Below are positions 42,620 through 51,548 of a stretch of 64,000 nt of DNA, piece by piece. This stretch comes from Lachnospiraceae bacterium. Lineage in GTDB: Bacteria > Bacillota > Clostridia > Lachnospirales > Lachnospiraceae. Numbering within the stretch: position 1 is the stretch's first letter; each line of letters opens with the position of its first letter. A model generated the notes under the pieces. It searched no databases. It was given only the letters and a program-made list of their open reading frames with translations, and was not told the origin of the DNA. The stretch lies in NCBI GenBank assembly GCA_015057325.1, contig SVEQ01000008.1, positions 65,461 to 129,460 of the forward strand, given 5' to 3'. The translations under genes and the position numbers were made by a program.

Positions 42620-42699
42620 TAGTCCTAAACCTTTCTTAATAAATTCGTAAGGAAATTCATTTCTCCTACATTTTCTACGGTGTATGATAACATCTCAAA

Positions 42700-42721
42700 G
42701 TGACTGTAATGTGACTGTAAT
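42700..42721 (+). repeat. Perfect 11-bp tandem repeat
   Basis: GTGACTGTAAT twice, head to tail, 80 bp upstream of the importer -35 box. Two direct repeats with an 11-bp period are the usual site form for OmpR/PhoB-type response regulators. Confidence 0.5.
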
Positions 42722-42725
42722 CAAC

Positions 42726-42760
42726 AAAAAAGGGAATGCTGCAAAACATACAACATTCCC
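42726..42760 (-). terminator. Intrinsic terminator after the beta-glucosidase gene
   Basis: GGGAATGCTG (42732-42741) and CAACATTCCC (42751-42760) form a 10-bp stem with one wobble, followed on the minus strand by six T. Confidence 0.85.
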
Positions 42761-42767
42761 TCATAAT

Positions 42768-44117
42768 TTATAAATTATCTCCGTTAGATTTGATTACATC
42801 ACGATACCAGTATCCCGAATCTTTGATTGTTCTTTCGAGCGTTCTGTAATCAACATACACCATACCAAAACGCTGTGTATATCCTTCTGCCCACTCGTAA
42901 TTATCAAACAATGACCAGTGAAGATATCCCGCAAGAGGTATTCCATCCTCTGCAGCACGCTTAAACTGCAAAAGATAACGATGTGTATAATCAATTCGAT
43001 AAGCGTCATGAACCTTGCCGTCAAGACATACCCAGTCATGCTCAGCCATTCCGTTCTCTGTAATCATTATCGGTTTGCCATATCTCTCATATAAGAACTT
43101 AGATGACCAGTACACAACCTCAGGTGCAACAGGCCAGCCAAGGTGATTCTCAGGACTTCCCTGATAACGGTTCTCAGGATAACCACCATCCTCAGGATGT
43201 AAGCCTTGAGAATAGTAAATGTTCATTCCGTAATAATCAAGCGGCTCTGTAACCAACGCCCACTCTTCCTTTGTAAATTCAGGAACTCTGTCTCCGTAAT
43301 CCTTGTATAACTCATCCGGATACTTGCCAAGGAAAATAGGATCCGACCAATAGCTTAATGAGAAACAAAATCTCTCGCCGGCAGTTCCAAACGTTTTTGT
43401 TCTTGCTTCTTCAATCGCTTCCTTTGAATCATCCTTAGGAATAAACGAAGGTCCAATCGGAGTAAAGCCTATCATTGGTTTCTTCTTAGCATTATTCCTA
43501 ATATAGTTTGCAGCCTTACCATGCGAGAGCAGTATATTCTTACCCATTATAAGAAGATCATCGCTCTGTGCATGCTCAAATGGAGCATGAAAACCTCCAA
43601 GGTATCCGCAACCAAGTACACATTGAGGCTCATTTATTGTTGCCCAGTATGTTACTCTGTCAGAAAGTGCATCTACAACAACTTTGGTGTATTCCAAAAA
43701 CCATTCAGAACTGTCATCATTTTTCCAAGCACCTTTTCTGTGAAGTGCGTAAGGAAAATCCCAGTGGTACAAAGTAACGATTGGCTCTATACCTGCCGCA
43801 ATTAATTTGTCAACCAAGTCAGAATAAAACTTAACACCCTTCTCGTTAACCTTGCCGGTTCCCTCAGGAAGTATTCTCGTCCAACTTATAGAAAAACGAT
43901 ATGCCTTAAGTCCGATTTCTTTCATTATTGCAATGTCTTCGTCAACCTTGTGATAATGGTCAATTGAAACATTACCATTCTCATTGTATCTGGTGTTTCC
44001 CTTGAAACCGGAATAAACATCCCAAATACTTAATCCTCGTCCATCCTCATTGTAAGCGCCCTCAATCTGATATGCTGCTGTCGCCGCGCCCCAGATGAAA
44101 TCCTTCGAAAATGCCAT
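42768..44117 (-). CDS. bglA: GH1 beta-glucosidase
   Basis: 449 residues, the normal GH1 length. FIWGAATAAYQIEGA at the N-terminus, YWATINEPQC with acid/base Glu near residue 166, and PIMITENGMAE with nucleophile Glu near residue 352. No signal peptide, so it hydrolyses imported cellobiose, other beta-glucosides or 6-phospho forms in the cytoplasm. RBS GAGGAGG. It has its own promoter and terminator and lies just upstream of the sugar-importer operon, with a divergent MerR-type regulator in front. Confidence 0.95.
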   Translation of the reverse strand: MAFSKDFIWGAATAAYQIEGAYNEDGRGLSIWDVYSGFKGNTRYNENGNVSIDHYHKVDEDIAIMKEIGLKAYRFSISWTRILPEGTGKVNEKGVKFYSDLVDKLIAAGIEPIVTLYHWDFPYALHRKGAWKNDDSSEWFLEYTKVVVDALSDRVTYWATINEPQCVLGCGYLGGFHAPFEHAQSDDLLIMGKNILLSHGKAANYIRNNAKKKPMIGFTPIGPSFIPKDDSKEAIEEARTKTFGTAGERFCFSLSYWSDPIFLGKYPDELYKDYGDRVPEFTKEEWALVTEPLDYYGMNIYYSQGLHPEDGGYPENRYQGSPENHLGWPVAPEVVYWSSKFLYERYGKPIMITENGMAEHDWVCLDGKVHDAYRIDYTHRYLLQFKRAAEDGIPLAGYLHWSLFDNYEWAEGYTQRFGMVYVDYRTLERTIKDSGYWYRDVIKSNGDNL

Positions 44118-44174
44118 AAATATTCCTCCTCACACACTTATTATTCATACATCCCCCAACATATGTCTGTTCCC

Positions 44175-44204
44175 ATTATATACTATCTGTCCTTGATTAA
44201 GCAA
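44175..44204 (-). promoter_or_regulatory. Promoter of bglA
   Basis: On the minus strand TTGCTT (44199-44204) and TATAAT (44175-44180) are 18 bp apart, 58 bp from the bglA start. Its -35 is only 6 bp from the -35 of the divergent merR-type promoter. Confidence 0.7.
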
Positions 44205-44206
44205 CG

Positions 44207-44239
44207 ATTATTCACAATAATATTGGGGTATGCTATAAT
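44207..44239 (+). promoter_or_regulatory. Promoter and palindrome of the MerR-methyltransferase gene
   Basis: TTCACA (44211-44216) and an extended -10, TGCTATAAT (TATAAT 44234-44239), are 17 bp apart. A perfect palindrome ATTATT-CAC-AATAAT (44207-44221) covers the -35 and abuts the bglA -35, so one bound protein could affect both genes. Confidence 0.7.
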
Positions 44240-44273
44240 ATCGTTAACTTTTCATTTAAGGATGGGACGGCCC

Positions 44274-45497
44274 ATGAAATCTAACGGATATTACACCTCC
44301 GGACAGTTCGCAAAAATGGCTCACATCACCATTCGAACAGTCCGCTATTACGACAAAGTTAATATATTAAAGCCTTCCTATGTGAGCGAGTCAGGCATAA
44401 GGTATTACACCGATGAGGACTTTGCGAAATTGCAGCAGATACTGTTGCTTAAGTACTTGGGGTTTTCTTTGGACGATATAAGAAACATGACAATTGGTGA
44501 TTCTGATTACGGGCGTCTTAAGAACTCTCTTAACCTTCAGCTTAAGCTCGTTAAGGACCGTATTGAGCAAATGCAGCACGTAGCCTCAGCCATTGAAGAA
44601 ACAACGGAAGCCATTGATACCGAGAAGGAAATCGACTGGACGCAGATGCTTAACCTCATCCACCTTACAAACATGGAAAACACGCTTAAAACCCAGTATG
44701 AAAACTCAAGCAATATCTCGGCAAGAATCAATCTTCATACCTTGTATTCAACTAACAAACTTGGCTGGTTTCCATGGGTTTACGAGCAGTGTCCGATTAA
44801 GGCAGGTGCTAAGATTCTTGAAATCGGTTGCGGAAGCGGTGCTTTGTGGAAGGAAAACTTTGACAAGCTTCCAAACGACATCAATATTTTTTTAAATGAT
44901 ATTTCTGAGGGAATGCTTCGAGATACGAGAAGAGAACTGACAAAGTATTCAGGCAGCGATAATGATGAGGAAGTCCTTCATGCGGACAATAACATTACCT
45001 TTGATTTTCATGCTTTTGATTGTTCCAATATTCCTTATGACGATGAAAGCTTTGATATAGTAATTGCTAACCATGTACTATTCTACTGTGACGATATTGA
45101 CGAAGTATTGTCAGAGGTTAGAAGAGTTCTAAAGGGCGGGGGAACATTTATATGCAGTACATATGGTGCCGCTCACATGAAGGAAATAACCGAACTGGTT
45201 AATAAGTTTAACCGTTCCATAATTTTATCCGCAGATAAATTGTACGAACGTTTCGGTCTAGATAACGGCATGTCGTTACTTGCTCCTTACTTTTCAAAAA
45301 TAAAACGTAAAATATATGATGATGAATTGATTGTTGATGAAGCAGAACCGCTTATAGAATATATAATATCCTGTCACGGCAATCAGAATCAGTATCTTCT
45401 TGATCGTTACAAGGATTTCAGAAGTTTTGTAGAAAAGAAAACAAAAAAAGGGTTTCATATAACAAAATACGCAGGCATTTTCACCTGTACGAAATAA
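44274..45497 (+). CDS. MerR-type regulator fused to a class I SAM methyltransferase
   Basis: 407 residues. An N-terminal MerR HTH (YYTSGQFAKMAHITIRTVRYYDKVNILKPSYVSESGIRYYTDEDFAKLQQILLLKYLGFSL, residues 6-66) and a coiled coil to about residue 110, then a Rossmann methyltransferase (about 150-310) with AKILEIGCGSGALW (SAM loop), FLNDISEGML, FDIVIANHVLFYCDD and LKGGGTFICS. It may bind SAM as a signal, or methylate a small molecule it also senses. The start is placed after the promoter; longer frame to 44163 lies upstream of it. ATG at 44262 is an alternative. It is one of very few plus-strand genes here and divergent from bglA. Confidence 0.85.
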   Translation: MKSNGYYTSGQFAKMAHITIRTVRYYDKVNILKPSYVSESGIRYYTDEDFAKLQQILLLKYLGFSLDDIRNMTIGDSDYGRLKNSLNLQLKLVKDRIEQMQHVASAIEETTEAIDTEKEIDWTQMLNLIHLTNMENTLKTQYENSSNISARINLHTLYSTNKLGWFPWVYEQCPIKAGAKILEIGCGSGALWKENFDKLPNDINIFLNDISEGMLRDTRRELTKYSGSDNDEEVLHADNNITFDFHAFDCSNIPYDDESFDIVIANHVLFYCDDIDEVLSEVRRVLKGGGTFICSTYGAAHMKEITELVNKFNRSIILSADKLYERFGLDNGMSLLAPYFSKIKRKIYDDELIVDEAEPLIEYIISCHGNQNQYLLDRYKDFRSFVEKKTKKGFHITKYAGIFTCTK

Positions 45498-45523
45498 AAG
45501 GTTCGGCAATCGCCGAACCTTTT
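45496..45523. terminator. Bidirectional terminator between the MerR fusion and dnaB
   Basis: A perfect 12-bp stem AAAAGGTTCGGC / GCCGAACCTTTT with an AATC loop. A and T tracts on both sides serve the two convergent genes. Confidence 0.9.
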
Positions 45524-46887
45524 TAAGAAGCCTCGTGTTCCTGTTTCTTGGAAAGCTTATTAACAAACTTAGTGTATTTGCCAAGCCATACAAGTTCAAC
45601 CGGTCCGGTAGAACCATTTCTCTGCTTAGCAACAATTATATCTGCAATATTTTGCCTTTTTGATTCTTCCTTGAGATAATAATCTTCTCTGTATATGAAC
45701 ATGATAACGTCCGCATCCTGCTCGATAGCTCCTGACTCACGTAGATCCGACATAACCGGCTTGTGATCCTCACGACTATCCACCGCACGGTTAAGCTGTG
45801 AAAGAGCGATAACAGGAACGTCTAACTCTCTCGCCAATTTCTTAAGCGAACGGCTGATTGTGGAAATCTCCTGCTGTCTTGATTCACTCTTACCCGAACC
45901 ATTCATAAGCTGTAAGTAATCTATAACAATAAGTCCAATATCTTTTGTCTGCTTAAGTTTTCTACACTTTGATCTAAGCTCGGATATCGATATACCCGGC
46001 GTATCATCTATATACATTGGCATCTCACCTACACGGAAGGTAGATGTCATAATCTCGTCCCAATCTGAATCCTGCAACTGTCCTGTTCTAATAGACTGTG
46101 AATCAACCTGCGAATCCATTGCAATAAGACGTGTTGCAAGTTGCTCCTTACTCATCTCCAAAGAGAATATTGCACACGGCACTCCTGCTTTCATAGCTGC
46201 ATACTGAGCAATATTAAGTGCAAAAGCTGTTTTACCCATTGCAGGTCTTGCCGCAATCAGAATTAGTTCAGAACCATGAAGTCCGGTAAGTTTATTATCA
46301 AGATCAACAAATCCTGTAGGAACTCCCGTAACCTTGCTTCCTCGCTTTGCCGATTCCTCAATCTTATCAAGAACTGAAAGTGCGATATCCTTCATACTCG
46401 TGAAAGAGTCTCCTGTATTTCTCTTCTGAGTAATGTCGAGCAAGTCCTTCTCGGAACTATCTAAAATATCATCAACCGCACTCTCTGCCGCATAACAGTC
46501 TGCCATAGTCTTTTCCGCGTACTTAATCATTTTTCTAAGCACTGCTTTGTCCTGAACAATCTTGGCATACTCGCCAACATGACTTGCAAACTGAACGGCA
46601 TCCATCACTTCACCTATATAACTCATGCCACTTACAGATTCCGGCGCGCCCATTTCCTTCAGCTTATTGCTTACTATCGCAAGGTCTATCGGCTTGCCCT
46701 CATTGTATAACGCAACTATTGCCTCAAACAACAAACCGTACTGACTGTAGTAGAAATCATCCTTAGTAAGCAAGTCCATCGCCTCAACAACGGCACTTCT
46801 GTCCATCAGCATCGAGCCTATAACCGCCTGCTCCATTTTCAAATTGTTTGGCAGTACTCTTTTATTTAAAACTGCTGATTCATCCAT
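45523..46887 (-). CDS. dnaB: Replicative DNA helicase
   Basis: 454 residues. N-terminal DnaB domain (LPNNLKMEQAVIGSMLMDR), then a RecA-type motor with Walker A ARPAMGKTAFALNIA near residue 205, IFSLEMSKEQL, Walker B LIVIDYLQLM, and SDLRESGAIEQDADVIMFIYRED. It unwinds DNA at the fork as a hexameric ring. It follows rplI by 19 bp and gdpP, a gene order common in Firmicutes. No intein is present. Confidence 0.97.
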   Translation of the reverse strand: MDESAVLNKRVLPNNLKMEQAVIGSMLMDRSAVVEAMDLLTKDDFYYSQYGLLFEAIVALYNEGKPIDLAIVSNKLKEMGAPESVSGMSYIGEVMDAVQFASHVGEYAKIVQDKAVLRKMIKYAEKTMADCYAAESAVDDILDSSEKDLLDITQKRNTGDSFTSMKDIALSVLDKIEESAKRGSKVTGVPTGFVDLDNKLTGLHGSELILIAARPAMGKTAFALNIAQYAAMKAGVPCAIFSLEMSKEQLATRLIAMDSQVDSQSIRTGQLQDSDWDEIMTSTFRVGEMPMYIDDTPGISISELRSKCRKLKQTKDIGLIVIDYLQLMNGSGKSESRQQEISTISRSLKKLARELDVPVIALSQLNRAVDSREDHKPVMSDLRESGAIEQDADVIMFIYREDYYLKEESKRQNIADIIVAKQRNGSTGPVELVWLGKYTKFVNKLSKKQEHEAS

Positions 46888-46906
46888 CTGTTACACCAAA
46901 TCCTTT

Positions 46907-47356
46907 TTATTCCTTACCCTCAACAATAACCTTAAGCGCAGCTGTTACCTGTGTGTGAAGTTTGATTTTGACATCATACTCTCCCGCTGCCTTAATAGCA
47001 TCTTTTAACAATACTTTCTTCTTATCAATATCAAGATCAAGCTGCTTCTTAACTTCTTCAGCAATCTCCTTTGAAGACACTGAACCGAAGCTCTTGCCGC
47101 CTGCACCCACCTTGATAGGAACAGTGATTTTAGATGCCTCTATCTTCTTGCCAAGCTCACGTGCTGCCTCGAGATTCTCTGCAGCAATCTTGTCATCATT
47201 AGCCTTCTTAAGCTTTAAGTCGTTACGGTTCTTATTGGTTGCCTCAACCGCCTGCTTTTTCTTAAGTAACACATTTCTTCCGTATCCGTCATTAACTGTG
47301 ACGATTTCACCCTTCTTACCGACGTTTTTCACATCTTCCAATAAAATAACTTCCAT
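46907..47356 (-). CDS. rplI: 50S ribosomal protein L9
   Basis: 149 residues, the full bacterial L9 length. [40 protein letters not shown] is the rRNA-binding N-domain, followed by the long connecting helix and the C-domain ([20 protein letters not shown]). RBS AAGGAGA. It sits between gdpP and dnaB, probably in one operon. Confidence 0.97.
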   Translation of the reverse strand: MEVILLEDVKNVGKKGEIVTVNDGYGRNVLLKKKQAVEATNKNRNDLKLKKANDDKIAAENLEAARELGKKIEASKITVPIKVGAGGKSFGSVSSKEIAEEVKKQLDLDIDKKKVLLKDAIKAAGEYDVKIKLHTQVTAALKVIVEGKE

Positions 47357-47384
47357 AATTCTGTCTCCTTTCCGACGTAGTCAA

Positions 47385-49466
47385 TCAGAAATCTCCTTCA
47401 TCCCACATTTTCTTAAGAACATCCTTGAGCTGAAGAACCGCTTCCTCAATAGTTGCATTTTCTATCTGTGCACCGGCAACCGTACCATGACCGCCACCGC
47501 CAAATTGCTCCATAATTACCTGAACATTAACATCGTCTATCGAACGGGCACTTATATAAACAAGATTATCAATCTTAGTAAGTACAAATGATGCCCTGAC
47601 GTTTTCAACATCCAAAAGCTCATTAGCAACCTTCGCTGCAAGGACGTTAGGACTGTCCATTCCATCCTCAACCGGAACATCGGATATAGCAAAGCAATCC
47701 ATGAATATTTCCGCACGCCCGACACCTTGTGATAAATACTTGTAACTTTCCATATCCACTCTGTACGCCTTACGAACACGTATCATATCCGCACCGCATT
47801 TTCTAAGGAAGGAAGCTGCCTCAAAGGTACGCACACCTGTCTTAACCACAAAGTTGTTGGTATCAACAAGCATACCTGCATACATCGCATCCGCCTCCGC
47901 AGGACGTAGTTTTGGCTTATCCATACTGTACTGAAGAATCTCTGCAATCATCTCACATGCCGAAGAAGCATACGGCTCGATATATGACAAAATCGCATGC
48001 TCAACAATCTCATTTCCCTGTCTGTGATGATCGATTACAACAATATTCTTCGTGTGTGCAAGAAGTTCCTCGCACTCCGTGTAACTTGGTCTGTTTACGT
48101 CAACGACTATAACAACCGTATTGGCATCGACCGCACCAAGCGCCTGCTCACTGCTGTAAAACATATCGTCAGGATAAACGCTGCTTCCCATGAAATTGTT
48201 CATCGCAGGTCTTATCGAACTTGTAATCTCATTGATTACAATGTGTGCTTTCTTCTCCATCATTATAGCCAGACGATATATACCTATAGCCGAACCGAGA
48301 CAATCGATATCCGGCTTCTTGTGACCCATGATAATAACCTGATCCTTGTTAGCCAAGAGCTCCTTAAGCGCATGCGCTTTAACTCGCGCCTTAACTCGCG
48401 TATTCTTCTCGGCAGACTGAGTCTTGCCTCCGTAGTAGATAATCTTCTCGCCTTTTTTAACTACGGCCTGATCTCCGCCTCGTCCAAGAGCTAAATCCAT
48501 TGCCATATGAGAATATTCATACGCAACTGTGTAATCGTCATCTTCCGTATCAACACCTACCGCGATACTTAATGTAACCGGTGTCTCATTACCGATATTG
48601 ATACTTCTTACTTCCTCCAACAAACTGAACTTGCTCTCCTGCAAAAGTTCTAACTGCTGCTGCTGAAGAACAAAAATGTATTTATCCTTCTCAAGTTTCT
48701 TGATAATCGCATTGGCAGACTGCATATATTTTGTAATCTTTCTGTCAATCAAAGCAACCAGCAGAGCACGTCTTACTTCCTCTGTGGATTCCATTGCCTC
48801 TTCATAGTTATCAATATATATCTGTCCTGCAACAAGCTTGATTCTTTCCTTGTCCTCTAACGCTTTGTTAAGTGCAGTCTCGTCATAGAAATAAATTGTA
48901 TATAAAACTTCATCATCAGAAACATCTCCTGCCAAGTCTTCTCCCAAAAACTCATTGACGGAAACCTTTCTTATATCAACCTTATAACTCTTATTCTCTT
49001 GATAAATGTGGACAACACGCTTACCGTTATCCTCCGGATCCATTTTGAAAAGTTCCAAAGTGATGTCGGTAAATATATTTTGAATATGTTTACGCATATG
49101 CTGTGCATCACTCTTAACCGCTCTATAAAAGGCCTTATTGCACCAAAGTACTCGACCGTTCGCATTGACGAGTGCATAGGGAATCGCCAATTTCTTAATG
49201 AGCTCATTCTGAATCGAGCCGTTAGAAAATGAATAGGTCATCAACTTTGTCATCATTTCCGGTCGTACTCTGTAATACACAAAAAGAGCCAGTAACAAAT
49301 ATATAACCAATGCTACTGATAAAAACAAACCGGCTTTCTTATCTACCATATAAATGCACACATTTACAACGATTAGTAATAAAAGCAAACCGAAAGGTAT
49401 TCTAAGATACTTTTCCATACTCTTTTCTAACATTGTGCGATGTTTTTTGTTTATGTTCTTACCCAT
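47385..49466 (-). CDS. gdpP: Cyclic di-AMP phosphodiesterase GdpP
   Basis: 693 residues. Two membrane helices (about 20-65), a PAS-like domain (about 85-180), a degenerate GGDEF domain (about 210-340), then the DHH domain with VIIMGHKKPDIDCLGSAIG and VVIDHHRQG, and DHHA1 with FGGGGHGTVAGAQI. GdpP degrades cyclic di-AMP and so affects potassium balance, cell-wall strength and beta-lactam tolerance. The start is set by AGGAG before ATG. Gene order gdpP-rplI-dnaB is the classical one. Confidence 0.95.
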   Translation of the reverse strand: MGKNINKKHRTMLEKSMEKYLRIPFGLLLLLIVVNVCIYMVDKKAGLFLSVALVIYLLLALFVYYRVRPEMMTKLMTYSFSNGSIQNELIKKLAIPYALVNANGRVLWCNKAFYRAVKSDAQHMRKHIQNIFTDITLELFKMDPEDNGKRVVHIYQENKSYKVDIRKVSVNEFLGEDLAGDVSDDEVLYTIYFYDETALNKALEDKERIKLVAGQIYIDNYEEAMESTEEVRRALLVALIDRKITKYMQSANAIIKKLEKDKYIFVLQQQQLELLQESKFSLLEEVRSINIGNETPVTLSIAVGVDTEDDDYTVAYEYSHMAMDLALGRGGDQAVVKKGEKIIYYGGKTQSAEKNTRVKARVKAHALKELLANKDQVIIMGHKKPDIDCLGSAIGIYRLAIMMEKKAHIVINEITSSIRPAMNNFMGSSVYPDDMFYSSEQALGAVDANTVVIVVDVNRPSYTECEELLAHTKNIVVIDHHRQGNEIVEHAILSYIEPYASSACEMIAEILQYSMDKPKLRPAEADAMYAGMLVDTNNFVVKTGVRTFEAASFLRKCGADMIRVRKAYRVDMESYKYLSQGVGRAEIFMDCFAISDVPVEDGMDSPNVLAAKVANELLDVENVRASFVLTKIDNLVYISARSIDDVNVQVIMEQFGGGGHGTVAGAQIENATIEEAVLQLKDVLKKMWDEGDF

Positions 49467-49508
49467 GTGTAATCTCCTATAATCGGTCTTATGTCCATAG
49501 ATGACAGA

Positions 49509-49558
49509 ATTATAACATTTTTACGAAACTACCACAACATGACATGTAGTGGTAGTTT
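49509..49558 (-). promoter_or_regulatory. gdpP promoter and hairpin
   Basis: The minus strand reads TGTTATAAT (49509-49517), an extended -10 box, about 40 bp before gdpP. Just upstream, AAACTACCAC / GTGGTAGTTT (49526-49535 and 49549-49558) form a 10-bp hairpin lying where the -35 would be. It may end the methyltransferase transcript coming from the right, although the T tract is better on the plus strand. Confidence 0.55.
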
Positions 49559-49587
49559 TTCCTAATACCCCAATATTTAGAATGTAC

Positions 49588-50268
49588 TTAAGTCTCTGCG
49601 TATATATCGAAAAATTCGGGCTCGGGCGGATTGCCATACCTGTATATAACCACCTTCTCATCCCAATCCATCTCGTAGGACGGAAGTTTAACTATATCAT
49701 GAAGTTCAAACTTCTGATACTTCATATGTTTCTTATACTCTTCCTTCGGATAGTACATCATAACATATACCCGTCTTGGGTGCTCCGCAACGCTTTTTTT
49801 GATATTCTCAATTACTTCCTTGAAAATGTTAATCTCAAAAGGATTAAAAAAGTAAAAAATGGTATCTTCAGGGCACACTTCATATTCCTCGGCTTTGCCG
49901 TTAATTATATCAATCATTTCCGCACTGTCGCGAAATCTTGTGTTGTAGTATGCACGATTATCAAGAGCAAGTTCATATAACTCCTCATCAACCTCAATAC
50001 CGCACACATCACAACAAAACCGCTGATTAACATAGAAAAGCACGCGTCCTTTTCCACAGCCGAAATCCACGAGTCTGTCATGCTTTGTTATGATTTTCTC
50101 CATGCCGTCAAACGCACAAATGAGCCCCGTATAGCTTGTGGGCTCATATCTGTAGTAATCATCATTATATCTGTTGTTATAAACGATTTCCGTACTTTCT
50201 ATTCCCAGAAAATCCTCGTACTTATCGTTTTCAAAAAACCTGGGATTCTGTCCCTTTTTCCTTTTCAT
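49588..50268 (-). CDS. Class I SAM-dependent methyltransferase-like protein
   Basis: 226 residues. DRLVDFGCGKGRVLFYVNQRFCCDVCGIEVDEELYELA (residues about 65-105) is the SAM-binding Rossmann core, and EDTIFYFFNPFE is the strand-4 block. Target not known. The start used is the ATG after AAGGGA, 13 bp after the DUF1934 gene; longer frame overlaps that gene. Last member of the ddl-murI-DUF1934 series. Confidence 0.75.
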   Translation of the reverse strand: MKRKKGQNPRFFENDKYEDFLGIESTEIVYNNRYNDDYYRYEPTSYTGLICAFDGMEKIITKHDRLVDFGCGKGRVLFYVNQRFCCDVCGIEVDEELYELALDNRAYYNTRFRDSAEMIDIINGKAEEYEVCPEDTIFYFFNPFEINIFKEVIENIKKSVAEHPRRVYVMMYYPKEEYKKHMKYQKFELHDIVKLPSYEMDWDEKVVIYRYGNPPEPEFFDIYAET

Positions 50269-50281
50269 AAATGTATTCCCT

Positions 50282-50698
50282 TCATCTTGGCTGAACCTTA
50301 AAGTCAACCTCGCACTCCGAAATATATTCGCCATTGATATGCAAATCATACCTTACAACAGCATTTATCAAATCCTTAGTATTTGAAATGACTAGTTTCT
50401 TCGTAATGACATGCATTTGTACTGCCATCGCACCTGTCTCGTAAAGACTTTCTGATTGTTTATCCTGTATAAATGTTAATTCTGACGAAACTGCACCGTT
50501 CTTGACCATCTGAAAATAACCGTCAAAAAACTTCACACGATTTTTGATAATCGGCTCATTTTCATCCGGCTGCTCTTCGTAAAGAACATAATGTTTTCCG
50601 TTTTTCTCATAATAAGTTCCCGTTGTAACCAGTTCTATCGGCTCATCCGCCACATCAAACTGTCTTCCGGTAACCGTAACCAAAACGTCCTTGGTCAT
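50282..50698 (-). CDS. DUF1934 (YwiB-like) beta-barrel protein
   Basis: 138 residues. DVLVTVTGRQFDVADEPIELVTTGTYYEKNGKHYVLYEE and the C-terminal LHINGEYISECEVDFKV match the DUF1934/YwiB family, a lipocalin-like small barrel of unknown role. It sits 21 bp after murI, on the same strand. Confidence 0.85.
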   Translation of the reverse strand: MTKDVLVTVTGRQFDVADEPIELVTTGTYYEKNGKHYVLYEEQPDENEPIIKNRVKFFDGYFQMVKNGAVSSELTFIQDKQSESLYETGAMAVQMHVITKKLVISNTKDLINAVVRYDLHINGEYISECEVDFKVQPR

Positions 50699-50719
50699 AA
50701 CCGTTTCCTTCCTGTCAAA

Positions 50720-51523
50720 CTAAAAACTTTCGATATCTATAACCTGCGTATCTCCCACATGAACCGGAAGCACGCTGTCCGCAAAGGACATAAAACTCTC
50801 AACACCGTCACTAACGTAATATTCATACGACGGCTTTGTACCCAACTTATTAAGCATTCCCTCTTTTGTAAGTAATTCCTTCAAGTCCTTAGCCGTCTCA
50901 AAAGCAGGATTAACCAGTTGCACTCCATCGCCCATAAATCGCTTAATTGCATTACGAATGAGCGGATAGTGCGTACAGCCAAGCACGAGCACATCGACGT
51001 TGTACTCCTTCATTTCCTGAAGATAACGGCCTACAATATCGTCAGTAACCCTGTCCTCAATAAGACCTTCCTCAACAAGCGGCACAAAGAGCGGACACGC
51101 TTTGCTTACAACCGTAACATCCGAATTGAGTTCTCTTATATAATCATTGTAAATGCCTGACTTGACGGTACTTGCTGTTCCGATGACTCCGACATTGCCG
51201 GTCTTGGTAGTTTCCACTGCCATCTTTGCACCCGGCTTAACCACGCCGATTATCGGAATATCTATCTCTTTTGCAATATCATCAAGAGCTAGGGCACTTG
51301 CCGTATTACACGCAACAACAATCGCCTTAACCTTCTTGGTTTGAAGAAATCTTACTATCTGTTTGCTGTATTTTAAAACTGTTTTCTTGGATTTGGAACC
51401 GTAGGGCACTCTTGCTGTATCTCCGAAATACACAAGGTTCTCTCCCGGAAGCTGTCGCATTATTTCTCTGGCTACCGTAAGTCCGCCCACACCGGAATCA
51501 AAAACACCTATTGGATTATTCAT
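50720..51523 (-). CDS. murI: Glutamate racemase
   Basis: 267 residues. PIGVFDSGVGGLTVAREI at the N-terminus, VVACNTASALAL (first catalytic Cys near residue 73) and VLGCTHYPLIRNAI (second Cys near residue 184). It makes D-glutamate for peptidoglycan. The start is the ATG after TTAGGAGG. It follows ddl by 25 bp, a sensible pairing since both make D-amino-acid parts of the cell wall. Confidence 0.97.
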   Translation of the reverse strand: MNNPIGVFDSGVGGLTVAREIMRQLPGENLVYFGDTARVPYGSKSKKTVLKYSKQIVRFLQTKKVKAIVVACNTASALALDDIAKEIDIPIIGVVKPGAKMAVETTKTGNVGVIGTASTVKSGIYNDYIRELNSDVTVVSKACPLFVPLVEEGLIEDRVTDDIVGRYLQEMKEYNVDVLVLGCTHYPLIRNAIKRFMGDGVQLVNPAFETAKDLKELLTKEGMLNKLGTKPSYEYYVSDGVESFMSFADSVLPVHVGDTQVIDIESF

Positions 51524-51548
51524 ATTTCCTCCTAAGGTAAAACGCCTT

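Noticed and set aside
44163-44273. Upstream start for the MerR-methyltransferase gene
   Set aside because: It lies upstream of a well-formed promoter at 44211-44239, so it would not be transcribed.
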